A stretch of 64,000 nt of DNA from the NCBI RefSeq assembly GCF_039543245.1, contig NZ_BAABJJ010000044.1, positions 186,001-250,000 of the forward strand, written 5' to 3'. Positions 17,934-26,448 of the stretch are shown piece by piece. Position 1 is the first letter of the stretch. Each line of letters starts with the position of its first letter. The stretch comes from Algibacter_G agarivorans (lineage in GTDB: Bacteria > Bacteroidota > Bacteroidia > Flavobacteriales > Flavobacteriaceae). The notes under the pieces are model-generated. The model was not told the origin of the DNA. It saw only the letters and a program-made list of their open reading frames with translations, and ran no database searches. Position numbers and translations under genes: made by a program.

Positions 17934-18149
17934 AACCAACTAGCTATTAACGCTGGATTTGAAGAAAATTACTTTAAAAATTTTTATTCATACTCAAGTA
18001 ACTATGCTCACACAGCAAGATTAAGTTCTTTACAAACAATGCAAGCAACTGAATACAAACAACAGAAAGATAATGCTGAATATTTCTCAATACATTCCTT
18101 AATAATTTTATCAAAATATATTTATGATTATACGAACTTACAATTTTAA
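17934..18149 (+). pseudogene. C-terminal fragment of an unidentified protein
   Basis: An open frame without its own start encodes about 71 residues with natural-looking composition: N-A-G-F-E-E-N-Y-F, then S-S-N-Y-A-H-T-A-R, then N-A-E-Y-F-S-I-H. It stops at 18149, so it overlaps the first 26 bases of the next gene in another frame. I read it as the tail of a gene cut by the IS insertion upstream. I do not recognise the family. Confidence 0.45.
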
Positions 18150-19362
18150 TTACTTCTTTATAATTTTATTTTTAAGCCCACTGTTTTCTTTTGGGCAATC
18201 AGGAGAAAAAGAAAGCATAAAGTTATTTGTAGAATGTAACTGCGATAAAAATTACATAAGACAAGAAATTAAGAATATCAGTCACGTTCGAGACCAAGGC
18301 TTGGCTAACATACAGATATTTATATATGATATTGCTAATGGTAGCGGAGGGAAAACATACAAGCTAGAGTTTACAGGCACTTCTTCTTTTGAAGGTATAA
18401 CCAATACACTAACTTTTGATTCTAATGCTAACATGACAGCAGATGATGTCCGCAAACGATTAGTCTGGCGTATAAAAAAGGGGCTACTCAAATATATTCT
18501 TGAATCCGATTTAGCTAATAGAGTTACTTATAGGATAAAAGGAAAAACAGAGACTAAAGAATCTGATTTTTATGACCCCTGGCGCAACTGGATATTCGAA
18601 GTTTTCGGACAAGCAAAATTCAATAAAGAGTCTAGTCGTAAAAAATTCGAATACAAAATAGGTCTAGAAAGCGATCGTGTTACCGATAAATGGCGTGTAA
18701 GAGCAGATTTTCAGCTGAGTCAATTACATAGTGAGTTTGTCCGTAATGACGAAACTTTTACAAGTGAAAGAAAACGCTATTGGGGAGCAGCCAGTGTTGT
18801 GCGCAGCGTGTCCGACCATTGGTCTACAGGTATATTTACTCATTTTAGATATGACACCTTTGCCAATATAGATTTTTCTACAGGTGTTTCTCCAGCCATA
18901 GAGTACAATATTTTTCCTTATAGCGAAGTACTGAAAAGAGAAATAGTATTTGCTTACAAAATTGGATTTAACTATAACGACTATATTGAAACTACAATTT
19001 TCAATGAGAATTCTGAACTTATCCTTAACCACTCTTTTGAAATGCAAGTAAGATACAGGCAACCATGGGGAAATGTGTATTCCAGAATTAGAGCCTCTAC
19101 TTTTTTAGAAAACTTTTCTAAGAATAGACTGCAAGTTAATAGTAGTTTATCAATTCGTGTATTAAAGGGATTTTCAGTTCGATTTTCTGGTGACTTACAA
19201 TTTATCAGAGACCAAATTAATTTACCTGCCGGCAATGCATCCTTAGAAGATGTCCTGCTTCAACAAAAACAAATAGCCACAGATTTTGATTTAGGTTTCA
19301 CTGTTGGGCTTACTTACACCTTTGGCTCAGCTTATAATAATATTATAAATACAAGACTTTAG
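18124..19362 (+). CDS. Outer-membrane beta-barrel protein with N-terminal periplasmic domain
   Basis: This 412-residue protein has a signal peptide ending S-F-G-Q (about residue 25). A small alpha/beta domain (30-125) follows, containing C-N-C, then regularly alternating beta strands from about residue 150 to the end, typical of an outer-membrane barrel. The final residues N-T-R-L follow an aromatic-rich strand, though the last residue is not Phe. No specific family recognised. Translation starts inside the 3' end of a gene fragment, so its original promoter may have been displaced by the insertion upstream. Confidence 0.7.
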   Translation: MIIRTYNFNYFFIILFLSPLFSFGQSGEKESIKLFVECNCDKNYIRQEIKNISHVRDQGLANIQIFIYDIANGSGGKTYKLEFTGTSSFEGITNTLTFDSNANMTADDVRKRLVWRIKKGLLKYILESDLANRVTYRIKGKTETKESDFYDPWRNWIFEVFGQAKFNKESSRKKFEYKIGLESDRVTDKWRVRADFQLSQLHSEFVRNDETFTSERKRYWGAASVVRSVSDHWSTGIFTHFRYDTFANIDFSTGVSPAIEYNIFPYSEVLKREIVFAYKIGFNYNDYIETTIFNENSELILNHSFEMQVRYRQPWGNVYSRIRASTFLENFSKNRLQVNSSLSIRVLKGFSVRFSGDLQFIRDQINLPAGNASLEDVLLQQKQIATDFDLGFTVGLTYTFGSAYNNIINTRL

Positions 19363-19492
19363 CTACTATTTCAGGATATTTTAACCGTTATTTAGAAATT
19401 TAAAAAGTAAAGTTGAGTTCAATTCTAAAGAAAATAAAATTGTAAATTAGTCAAACATTTATGTATTCCTGGATAAAGAATCGGGACAGGCT

Positions 19493-20578
19493 ATGGCAAA
19501 AAAAACTAAATCGGCTTTAGAAGAAAAGAAAGGTATTTCTATTTCAGAAATCACTAATTCAGCTTCAATTAAATCTATTAAGGCTAAACGCAAGGCTGAA
19601 GTTGATATAGACACACTAATAGCATCTATTTTAAATAAGGATATTACAGCATTAAGTCGTGCTATCACCCTTATTGAAAGCAAAAACCCCAAACATCTAG
19701 AAAAAGCAAACACCATTATAAAGGCATGCCTACCCTATGCTAACAATGCTATTCGTATTGGGATTACAGGTGTTCCCGGGGTTGGAAAAAGCACCTTTAT
19801 AGAAGCATTTGGGAAGCATTTAACAACTCTAGGAAAACGAGTTGCCGTACTTGCCATAGACCCTAGTAGTACTATTACTAAAGGTAGTATTCTAGGCGAT
19901 AAAACTAGAATGGAAGATTTGGTAAAAGATGATAATGCTTTTATTCGTCCGTCGGCTTCGGGCGATTCTTTAGGTGGTGTAGCCAGAAAAACCAGAGAAA
20001 CTATCATTTTATGTGAAGCTGCAGGTTTTGATGTGATTATTATAGAAACGGTTGGTGTAGGTCAAAGTGAAACCACGGTACACAGTATGGTCGATTTCTT
20101 TTTACTGTTGAAGTTAGCTGGAGCTGGCGACGAACTACAAGGCATAAAACGCGGTATTATTGAAATGGCAGATGCTATAGCTATTAATAAAGCAGACGGC
20201 GACAATTTAAAAAAAGCAAAACTTGCCAAAGCAGAATTCAGTAGAGCGCTTCACCTCTACCCTAAAAAATCGTCAAATTGGCAACCTAAAGTAACGCTTT
20301 GCAGCGCAATACAAAATGAAGGCATTGATGCCATTTGGGATATTATTTTGGAGTATGTTGAAGTCACTTCTAAAAATAATTATTTCAATACAAAACGAAA
20401 CGAACAGAATAAATTTTGGCTCATTCAAACTATAGAAGAACAATTGAAATCGGATTTTTTCAACACACCTAAAATCAAAAAAGAACTAAAAAAACAATTA
20501 CGACTTATTGAAACCAATCAAACCACACCTTTTGCTGCTGCTGATTATTTATTGAAATTAAAGCATACCATTACTTAG
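19493..20578 (+). CDS. meaB: Methylmalonyl-CoA mutase-associated GTPase MeaB
   Basis: This 361-residue G3E-type P-loop GTPase has Walker A G-V-P-G-V-G-K-S (93-100), the L-A-I-D-P-S-S block, E-T-V-G-V-G-Q-S-E and base-recognition N-K-A-D. MeaB protects and reloads the adenosylcobalamin cofactor of methylmalonyl-CoA mutase; the mutase genes are not in this window. The 3' end overlaps the convergent PAP2 gene by 8 bp. Confidence 0.92.
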   Translation: MAKKTKSALEEKKGISISEITNSASIKSIKAKRKAEVDIDTLIASILNKDITALSRAITLIESKNPKHLEKANTIIKACLPYANNAIRIGITGVPGVGKSTFIEAFGKHLTTLGKRVAVLAIDPSSTITKGSILGDKTRMEDLVKDDNAFIRPSASGDSLGGVARKTRETIILCEAAGFDVIIIETVGVGQSETTVHSMVDFFLLLKLAGAGDELQGIKRGIIEMADAIAINKADGDNLKKAKLAKAEFSRALHLYPKKSSNWQPKVTLCSAIQNEGIDAIWDIILEYVEVTSKNNYFNTKRNEQNKFWLIQTIEEQLKSDFFNTPKIKKELKKQLRLIETNQTTPFAAADYLLKLKHTIT

Positions 20579-21140
20579 TCACAAATCGCTTTAACAAATA
20601 GTGACTTAATTTATAAAACAAAAATCCTGAAATTGCACCAAAAGTTAATCCGCTAACAATATCTATAGGATAATGTACGCCAACATAAATCCTACTATAA
20701 GCTACGACTAAGCTCCAAAACAATAATACAAATATTAAGTTTTTATAATACGGTTTTAGCATTAAACCAGCAAAAACGGCTGCCGCCATTGAGTTTGAAG
20801 AATGCCCCGAGAAAAACCCATATTTACCACAACGTACTGCTATAAAACGCATCTGATCTATTAAGTCAGCTTCACCACACGGTCTTGGTCTTTGAAAACC
20901 GCGCTTAAATACATTTGTTATCTGGTCTGTAAATGTTATCATTAGAGCAACAACCACAACAAAAACCAATAATGATTTTAAGCCGTATTTTTTGTAAAGC
21001 AAAAATAACAACAAAGCATATAAAGGAATGAAAGTGAGTTTATGGGTTATAATTAGCCATAAGTTATCCCACGTTTCAGAACCTGAGCTATTCAAAAAAA
21101 GGAATAATTCAGTATCGCTTTGCAAAAGTTTTTCAATCAT
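20571..21140 (-). CDS. PAP2-family membrane phosphatase
   Basis: This 189-residue protein has about five to six membrane helices and the three acid-phosphatase motifs: K-R-G-F-Q-R-P-R-P, F-F-S-G-H-S-S-N and R-I-Y-V-G-V-H-Y-P-x-D. Such enzymes dephosphorylate undecaprenyl pyrophosphate or phosphatidate at the membrane. It is downstream of a small acidic protein gene (12 bp) and overlaps meaB tail-to-tail. Confidence 0.9.
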   Translation of the reverse strand: MIEKLLQSDTELFLFLNSSGSETWDNLWLIITHKLTFIPLYALLLFLLYKKYGLKSLLVFVVVVALMITFTDQITNVFKRGFQRPRPCGEADLIDQMRFIAVRCGKYGFFSGHSSNSMAAAVFAGLMLKPYYKNLIFVLLFWSLVVAYSRIYVGVHYPIDIVSGLTFGAISGFLFYKLSHYLLKRFVTK

Positions 21141-21152
21141 GTGCTAATCATA

Positions 21153-21380
21153 TTAATCTTCGTATTTAGCTACTTCGCTATCATAAAAGTCAGTAGCGTC
21201 TTTTATGGCATTTTCTGTTTCTTTTTCTAATTCTTTTTGGTCTTCAGCATCAAAATCCTCAAACCATTCTACTTCATCATTTTCAAGATTTATAATAAAC
21301 CTCGGAAATTCCGTATGGATTACATAAATAGCATTTGGATATTCAGTGTTATCACCTAGTATAAATTTTGGAAGACTCAT
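21153..21380 (-). CDS. Small acidic protein, conserved-looking, unknown function
   Basis: 75 residues with an Asp/Glu-rich C-terminal half and no signal peptide or membrane segment. The N-terminal half (P-K-F-I-L-G-D-N) looks like a short beta unit. I recognise no domain name. Its close spacing to the PAP2 gene suggests co-transcription. The ATG at 21380 is the only reasonable start. Confidence 0.65.
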   Translation of the reverse strand: MSLPKFILGDNTEYPNAIYVIHTEFPRFIINLENDEVEWFEDFDAEDQKELEKETENAIKDATDFYDSEVAKYED

Positions 21381-21407
21381 TAATTATAGTTTTAAGTTAT
21401 AAGTGCC

Positions 21408-21423
21408 TAAAGTGCACTAAAGT
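21408..21423. repeat. Inverted flank of the S23/IVP pseudogene, left arm
   Basis: TAAAGTGCACTAAAGT, adjacent to the stop codon of the pseudogene. Its reverse complement recurs with one mismatch at 21810-21825 on the far side. Confidence 0.7.
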
Positions 21424-21780
21424 TTATAGTTTGTTTGCTATTGAAGTGAAAATTGCTAAAAGTTCTTTTGCTTCTTTTCTTAAATCCTTTAAAGCTGTAT
21501 TATTTCCCAATTTTAATTCTTCAATTATTTCTAACCAATAGTCAGACTCGCTGGCTTCACCCAAACTAATTTTAATTTTATTTAAAAAATCTCTCGGACT
21601 TCTTTACCGGTTTGCTTCCCTATAATTAGCACCAACGCAAGTTCCAGATTTAGTCAATTGATTTCTTAATACCAAAGCTTCTGTTGTATTTGGTAAACTT
21701 GTCGATAAATTTATAATTTCTATTGCAAATTTAACGGTTCTTTTTTCAAGTTTTACAGCAAATTCTTTATTTGTTATAGA
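21424..21780 (-). pseudogene. Four-helix-bundle (S23/IVP) protein, nonsense-interrupted and startless
   Basis: The minus-strand frame encodes about 118 residues with N-K-E-F-A-V-K-L-E-K-R-T, C-V-G-A-N-Y-R-E-A-N-R and E-A-S-E-S-D-Y-W-L-E. This is the typical four-helix-bundle protein related to those encoded in 23S rRNA intervening sequences. TAA at 21604-21606 replaces the Ala or Arg normally after A-N-R, and no ATG precedes the frame. There is no 23S rRNA sequence around it. The imperfect inverted repeats on both sides point to a transferred cassette. Confidence 0.7.
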
Positions 21781-21809
21781 TTACTTTTTTAATTTTAAAT
21801 ACTTAAGGC

Positions 21810-21825
21810 ACTTTAGTTCACTTTA
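21810..21825. repeat. Inverted flank of the S23/IVP pseudogene, right arm
   Basis: ACTTTAGTTCACTTTA, complementary to 21408-21423 in 15 of 16 positions. It overlaps the stop codon of the MATE gene, so the cassette inserted exactly at the 3' end of that gene. Confidence 0.7.
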
Positions 21826-23197
21826 AACTTTTTTGAATTAACCTTTTAGTTAAATAATTAAACCTAATATATAACAAAATAGCAGCAGTAGTTAATCCGG
21901 CCAATAAACCCAACCAAATACCAAAACTACCATAAGCATCTTCTTTTCCTAAAAACCAGCTTATTGGGAAGCCTATTAACCAATAAGAAATAAAAGTAAT
22001 AATAGTTGGGATTTTAACATCTTGCAATCCGCGTAACGCTCCTAAAACAAGAACCTGTATACTATCGCTTATTTGAAAAATTGCAGCAGCAATTAATAAT
22101 TTTGAAGCTATACTAACGACTTCGGTGTTATCCATTAAGTTTTTAGCATCATCATAATCCACATAAATTTTTGGCAAGTAATTATGGAATGCAAAGAAAA
22201 TAATGGCAAAACCAATGGCAAATAGAATACCCATTAAAAATAACGAAAATGCAATACGACGCAATTCAAAATAGGCCTGTAACCCTTTTTGATTACCAAC
22301 ACGTATCATAGCGGCTACGCTTAACCCCATAACAACCATAAATGTCATGGAGCTTAAATTAAGAGCTATTTGATTTGCTGCCTGTGGATTTTTACCTAAC
22401 AAACCACTAAGCCAAATTGCTGCTGTGAATATGGCAACCTCAAAAAACATTTGCATGGCACTAGGCGCTCCTAAATTGATAATTTTATTTAGCATCAACT
22501 TGTCTAAAACAAAGCATTTAATGTGTGTTACAAAAGCTTTCGATTTTTCTTTTCCTCTTAATAAAAACCATAAATACCAAACCATTATGATTCTTGACGC
22601 TAAAGTGCCATAAGCAGCTCCAACAATACCCATTTCAGGGAAACCAAACTTTCCAAAAATCAATAAATAATTTAAAATTATGTTTATAATATTCCCAATT
22701 AGTGTGGCGTACATGGGATATTTGGTCATGGACAACCCATCACTAAATTGCTTAAATCCTTGAAAAATAATTAAAGGAATTAAAGAAAATGCGACTAAAT
22801 CCAAATATGGAATAGCTAACTCAACAACCTCAATGGGTTGTTTCATTAAATACATTAAAGGTTTTGCGAAAAACACCAATAAAAAAAGCAGCACACCTAA
22901 AATCGTACACAAAAATAGACCATGTTTAAAGGACGATTTCCCTTTAACGAAATCATTCGCTGCATCTGCTTCAGCAATTAAAGGTGTAATAGCAGTAGAA
23001 AAACCTATACCTAAAGACATGGCTATAAACATAAAACTATTACCTAAAGATACCGCAGCTAATTCTGCAGTACCTAGTTGTCCCACCATAATATTGTCCA
23101 CAAAGCTAACAAAAGTATGCCCTAACATGCCTAACATCACTGGCGCAGCAAGTTGCCAATTGTATTTAAACTCTTTAGTATAGTCTCTTAATTGCAT
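21818..23197 (-). CDS. MATE-family multidrug efflux transporter
   Basis: This 459-residue protein has twelve predicted membrane helices in two similar halves, with the MATE signatures F-V-D-N-I-M-V-G-Q-L-G near residue 31 and A-N-Q-I-A-L-N near 270. MATE transporters export cationic drugs or metabolites by H+ or Na+ antiport. Single gene. Its stop codon lies inside the inverted repeat that flanks the S23 pseudogene. Confidence 0.93.
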   Translation of the reverse strand: MQLRDYTKEFKYNWQLAAPVMLGMLGHTFVSFVDNIMVGQLGTAELAAVSLGNSFMFIAMSLGIGFSTAITPLIAEADAANDFVKGKSSFKHGLFLCTILGVLLFLLVFFAKPLMYLMKQPIEVVELAIPYLDLVAFSLIPLIIFQGFKQFSDGLSMTKYPMYATLIGNIINIILNYLLIFGKFGFPEMGIVGAAYGTLASRIIMVWYLWFLLRGKEKSKAFVTHIKCFVLDKLMLNKIINLGAPSAMQMFFEVAIFTAAIWLSGLLGKNPQAANQIALNLSSMTFMVVMGLSVAAMIRVGNQKGLQAYFELRRIAFSLFLMGILFAIGFAIIFFAFHNYLPKIYVDYDDAKNLMDNTEVVSIASKLLIAAAIFQISDSIQVLVLGALRGLQDVKIPTIITFISYWLIGFPISWFLGKEDAYGSFGIWLGLLAGLTTAAILLYIRFNYLTKRLIQKSLK

Positions 23198-23221
23198 AGC
23201 GCAAAAATAAACTTTAGCCTT

Positions 23222-23384
23222 AGAGTCTGTTTAAAAATCCGTCAATTATTTTTTTATGCCCCTTTTTGCGCATTATTTCGTTAAAATTTTGAACCGTAAC
23301 TATGGCTACGCTTAAATATTTTGCCTTATACTGCATCAAAAATAGCCTATAAAAATTCTAATCATAAATTCTTAAACAGACTCT
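23222..23384. mobile_element. MITE-like element A (163 bp)
   Basis: Terminal inverted repeats AGAGTCTGTTTAA at 23222-23234 and 23372-23384. Inside is CCGTAACTATGGCTACGC, closely related to the core of elements B-D. There is no coding capacity. It accounts for the first third of the gene-free stretch 23198-23856. Confidence 0.65.
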
Positions 23385-23559
23385 TAGTTTATCGAGTTTT
23401 AAATAAAAAATTTCTAAAAAATAGATATTTCTAAATACTAGTAACACAAAATAAACCCATAAACATCTGTAAAGGAGATATTTATTTTGTATATTATAAT
23501 CCTCAACGTTAATTAAACGTTTATCTATTATTATTAGAAATAAATTTAGCTTTTGTTTA

Positions 23560-23723
23560 ATACCAATTATGATTTAAAATGAGATTAAAATAAAATGATT
23601 ATTTTTTTCTTTATTTGATTTACAAAAAAATAAAGCATAGCCTTAGTTACGGTTTCTTTTTTTAATGAAAAAGAAAGGAAAAAAGGACGTTTTATTAAGC
23701 TTCTTTTAAGTTATAATTGGTAT
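23560..23723. mobile_element. MITE-like element B (164 bp)
   Basis: The terminal inverted repeats start ATACCAATTAT and extend about 20 bp (23560-23579 with 23704-23723). The body, with GCATAGCCTTAGTTACGG, is nearly identical to the reverse complement of element D at 62104-62266. Between A and B (23385-23559) I see only AT-rich sequence. Confidence 0.8.
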
Positions 23724-23768
23724 AATAGGGATTTTAAAAGAAATTGAAGCTTATCGTTTCTAAATTTT

Positions 23769-23807
23769 AAAGAGGCTATCTCAGAATTAGAGATAGCCTC
23801 TTTTTTT
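23769..23807. terminator. Strong symmetrical terminator
   Basis: AAAGAGGCTATCTC and GAGATAGCCTCTTT form a perfect stem of 14 bp around AGAATTA, followed by T7 on the plus strand. It lies about 50 bp beyond the stop of the minus-strand gene 23857-24798. Confidence 0.75.
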
Positions 23808-23856
23808 AGAGATTATTATCTATTTGTATTTACAATAACTATTTTGAATATTAAAA

Positions 23857-24798
23857 CTATAAGTTTAAAATATTACGTTTAGCAATTTCAAATTCACGCA
23901 TCATATCTTCAACAATTTGTGCTACTGGTTTTATATCATGAATTAACCCTGCTATTTGTCCAATTTCTAATTCGCCTTCCTCTAAATCGCCTTCAAACAT
24001 CCCTTTTTTTGCACGCGCGCGCCCTAGCAATTCTTTTAATTGTTCTGGAGTTGGGGATGTTTTATAAAGTTCTTGAATAGTATTATAAAACTTATTTTTA
24101 ATTAATCTTACAGGCGCTAATTCTTTTAAAGTTAATTGCGTATCGCCTTCTTTAGCATCAACTACAACTTGCTTAAAAGCTTGATGTGCTGAACTTTCTT
24201 CGCTAGCTACAAACCGGCTTCCTACTTGCACGCCATCTGCCCCTAAAACCATGGTGGCTAACATCGCTTTACCAGTCGCAATACCACCTGCGGCTATTAA
24301 AGGAATTTGAATTTGTTCTTTCACCATTGGAATAAGTGTAAGCGTTGTAGTTTCATCACGACCATTATGGCCACCAGCTTCAAAACCTTCGGCTACAATG
24401 GCATCAACACCAGCTTCTTGAGCTTTTAATGCAAACTTTACACTACTAACTACATGAACAACGGTTATATCTCTTTCTTTTAACCAATTAGTCCATGTTT
24501 TTGGATTTCCTGCGGACGTGAAAACAATCTTAACACCTTCTTCAAAGATAATATCCATAATCTCTTGGATGTTTGGATATAGCATGGGTACATTAACACC
24601 AAAAGGTTTATTGGTTGCTTTTTGACATTTTTGAATATGTTCACGCAACACCTCAGGATACATAGAACCAGCACCTATAAGACCTAATATTCCAGAATTA
24701 CTAGATGCCGATGCCAATCTCCAACCACTGTTCCAAATCATTCCTGCTTGAATGATAGGGTATTTAATATTGAATAATTGAGTGATTCTATTTGGCAT
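23857..24798 (-). CDS. NAD(P)H-dependent flavin oxidoreductase, nitronate monooxygenase family
   Basis: This 313-residue TIM-barrel FMN protein has the N-terminal P-I-I-Q-A-G-M block, A-E-G-F-E-A-G-G-H-N-G (catalytic-His region) and phosphate-binding A-A-G-G-I-A-T-G and G-A-D-G-V-Q-V-G-S-R. The pattern covers both nitronate monooxygenases and FabK-like enoyl reductases; sequence alone does not separate them. Its ATG overlaps the TGA of the upstream protease gene (TGATG), so it is translationally coupled to a secreted peptidase, an odd pairing. Confidence 0.85.
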   Translation of the reverse strand: MPNRITQLFNIKYPIIQAGMIWNSGWRLASASSNSGILGLIGAGSMYPEVLREHIQKCQKATNKPFGVNVPMLYPNIQEIMDIIFEEGVKIVFTSAGNPKTWTNWLKERDITVVHVVSSVKFALKAQEAGVDAIVAEGFEAGGHNGRDETTTLTLIPMVKEQIQIPLIAAGGIATGKAMLATMVLGADGVQVGSRFVASEESSAHQAFKQVVVDAKEGDTQLTLKELAPVRLIKNKFYNTIQELYKTSPTPEQLKELLGRARAKKGMFEGDLEEGELEIGQIAGLIHDIKPVAQIVEDMMREFEIAKRNILNL

Positions 24799-26423
24799 CA
24801 GTTTTTTATAATCTTAAATAACTTTGAAGTTTTATTTGTTTCAAATTTTAATATATATAAACCATTTGACAATCTTGACACATCAATAGAATTATTGCTA
24901 TTCGAAATTATAAACGTGTTTATTTCTTCACCTAAAACATTAAAAATTTTTGCTGACAACACGGTGCTATCTGAAGGTAAGCTTATATAAATCATACCTT
25001 TTGTTGGATTAGGAAAAATATTTAAATCATTATTTTCATTATCTTCAACGGATAATCCCATATTAAGTGCCAATTGCATATCAGGAATGCCATAACCTAA
25101 AAAATAATCTGGTGCAGTATATTGAGAACCCGATTCCCTAACTAATTGCATAATTTCGGCATTGGTTTTGTTTGGTAATGCTTGCCATAAACAGACTATA
25201 CCTCCAGCTAAAATTGGCGAACTGAAAGACGTTCCATTGGCTGTGGCAATAACATCATTTTCCGTAATAATATAGCTAGCCTCTCCTTGAGCAACCACAT
25301 CTGGCTTATGGGAGGGCTGAGTTGCATTGCCTTTTGAACTAAAATCTGCAAGGACACCAATAGCATCAACGGCGCCAATACTCAAAACCCCGGCTGCATC
25401 TGCTGGAGCTCCTACAATCTGCCATGGATCAGTTGGTCTTCCTGAGTTTCCTGCAGAATTAACCAAGAGCATACCTTTTTCAAAAGCGATGTTTGCACCT
25501 TTGGTTATATATGCCGTATTTCCATCCATATTGGCTGGTGCATAGCTATAATTGGAATTATCATAAGTTGTATACCCCAACGATGTATTAATGACATCTA
25601 CACCCAAACTATCTGCGCGTTCTGCAGCTTCCACCCAATAACTTTCTTCAACGGGGTTTTCATTAGGAGCATCCTCAGTAATAAATAAATAATACGATGC
25701 ATCTGGTGCAGTACCCACAAATTCATTTTCAATATAGCCAGCCATAACACTTAAAACCCAAGTACCATGACTGCTTGTTGTGCTGGTATAAACATCAGTA
25801 TCTCTATTCACAAAATCATAACTCCCCAATACATGACCAGCATCTCGTAATCTTTGAAATGATGTCATTATATGTACATTAGGGAAACCAGAATCTAAAA
25901 CAGCCACTGTCATTCCTGTTCCTGTGTAATTGGCAAGGTGCAAATCATCGCCATTAAACATCTCTATTTGGTTTGCCGCACTTCCGTAGTTAAATATTGT
26001 AAAAGTGCTTTCTAATTTAGATGGTTGGCTTTGCTTGTGTTTTGCTTTTGTGGTTTTGGCGTTTAAGCTTTTGTCAGCAAAATGAATTGTATTTACAAAA
26101 GTTAAACTTGTTAATGCTTGAATATCTGTCTGACTTCCTCTAACATGCACCGCATTAAACCATTTGGATTTTGCCATGACAGTTATACCTGTACTATTTT
26201 TGAGCGCAGTAATGTACGCTTCATTTACTGGAATATCGCGTTCGTCTATAACGACACCGTGATTATTTTTTCTATTAATGGCCTTTTGAGTAAGGATGCT
26301 TATCGGGTTTGCTATTGATGCCGATACATTTTCCTTATCAGACAAATACACCCATGCATCTTCTTGAGCAAGCATCGATAGAGGTAAACTAATAAAGATG
26401 AGAACCAATACTTTTAAATTCAT
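24798..26423 (-). CDS. Secreted subtilisin-like (S8) protease with T9SS sorting tail
   Basis: This 541-residue protein has a signal peptide (about 1-20), a propeptide-like domain, then the S8 catalytic domain. Asp177 lies in V-L-D-S-G, His219 in S-S-H-G-T, Asn326 forms the oxyanion hole, and Ser399 is in N-G-T-S-F-S-S-P. After a linker, residues of about 465-541 form a type-A T9SS tail: N-I-F-P-N-P-T-K-G near the start and L-F-K-I-I-K-N at the end. Secretion through the type IX system is therefore expected. mnmA is 25 bp upstream. Confidence 0.93.
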   Translation of the reverse strand: MNLKVLVLIFISLPLSMLAQEDAWVYLSDKENVSASIANPISILTQKAINRKNNHGVVIDERDIPVNEAYITALKNSTGITVMAKSKWFNAVHVRGSQTDIQALTSLTFVNTIHFADKSLNAKTTKAKHKQSQPSKLESTFTIFNYGSAANQIEMFNGDDLHLANYTGTGMTVAVLDSGFPNVHIMTSFQRLRDAGHVLGSYDFVNRDTDVYTSTTSSHGTWVLSVMAGYIENEFVGTAPDASYYLFITEDAPNENPVEESYWVEAAERADSLGVDVINTSLGYTTYDNSNYSYAPANMDGNTAYITKGANIAFEKGMLLVNSAGNSGRPTDPWQIVGAPADAAGVLSIGAVDAIGVLADFSSKGNATQPSHKPDVVAQGEASYIITENDVIATANGTSFSSPILAGGIVCLWQALPNKTNAEIMQLVRESGSQYTAPDYFLGYGIPDMQLALNMGLSVEDNENNDLNIFPNPTKGMIYISLPSDSTVLSAKIFNVLGEEINTFIISNSNNSIDVSRLSNGLYILKFETNKTSKLFKIIKN

Positions 26424-26448
26424 GATTTAACGATTTGGAACAACTAAG

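Noticed and set aside
18124..19362. Assigning the barrel protein to a named transporter family
   Set aside because: Only barrel-like strand alternation is visible; no family motif supports a specific name.
21424..21780. A 23S rRNA intervening sequence because of the S23-like gene
   Set aside because: No 23S rRNA sequence flanks it; both sides are protein genes.
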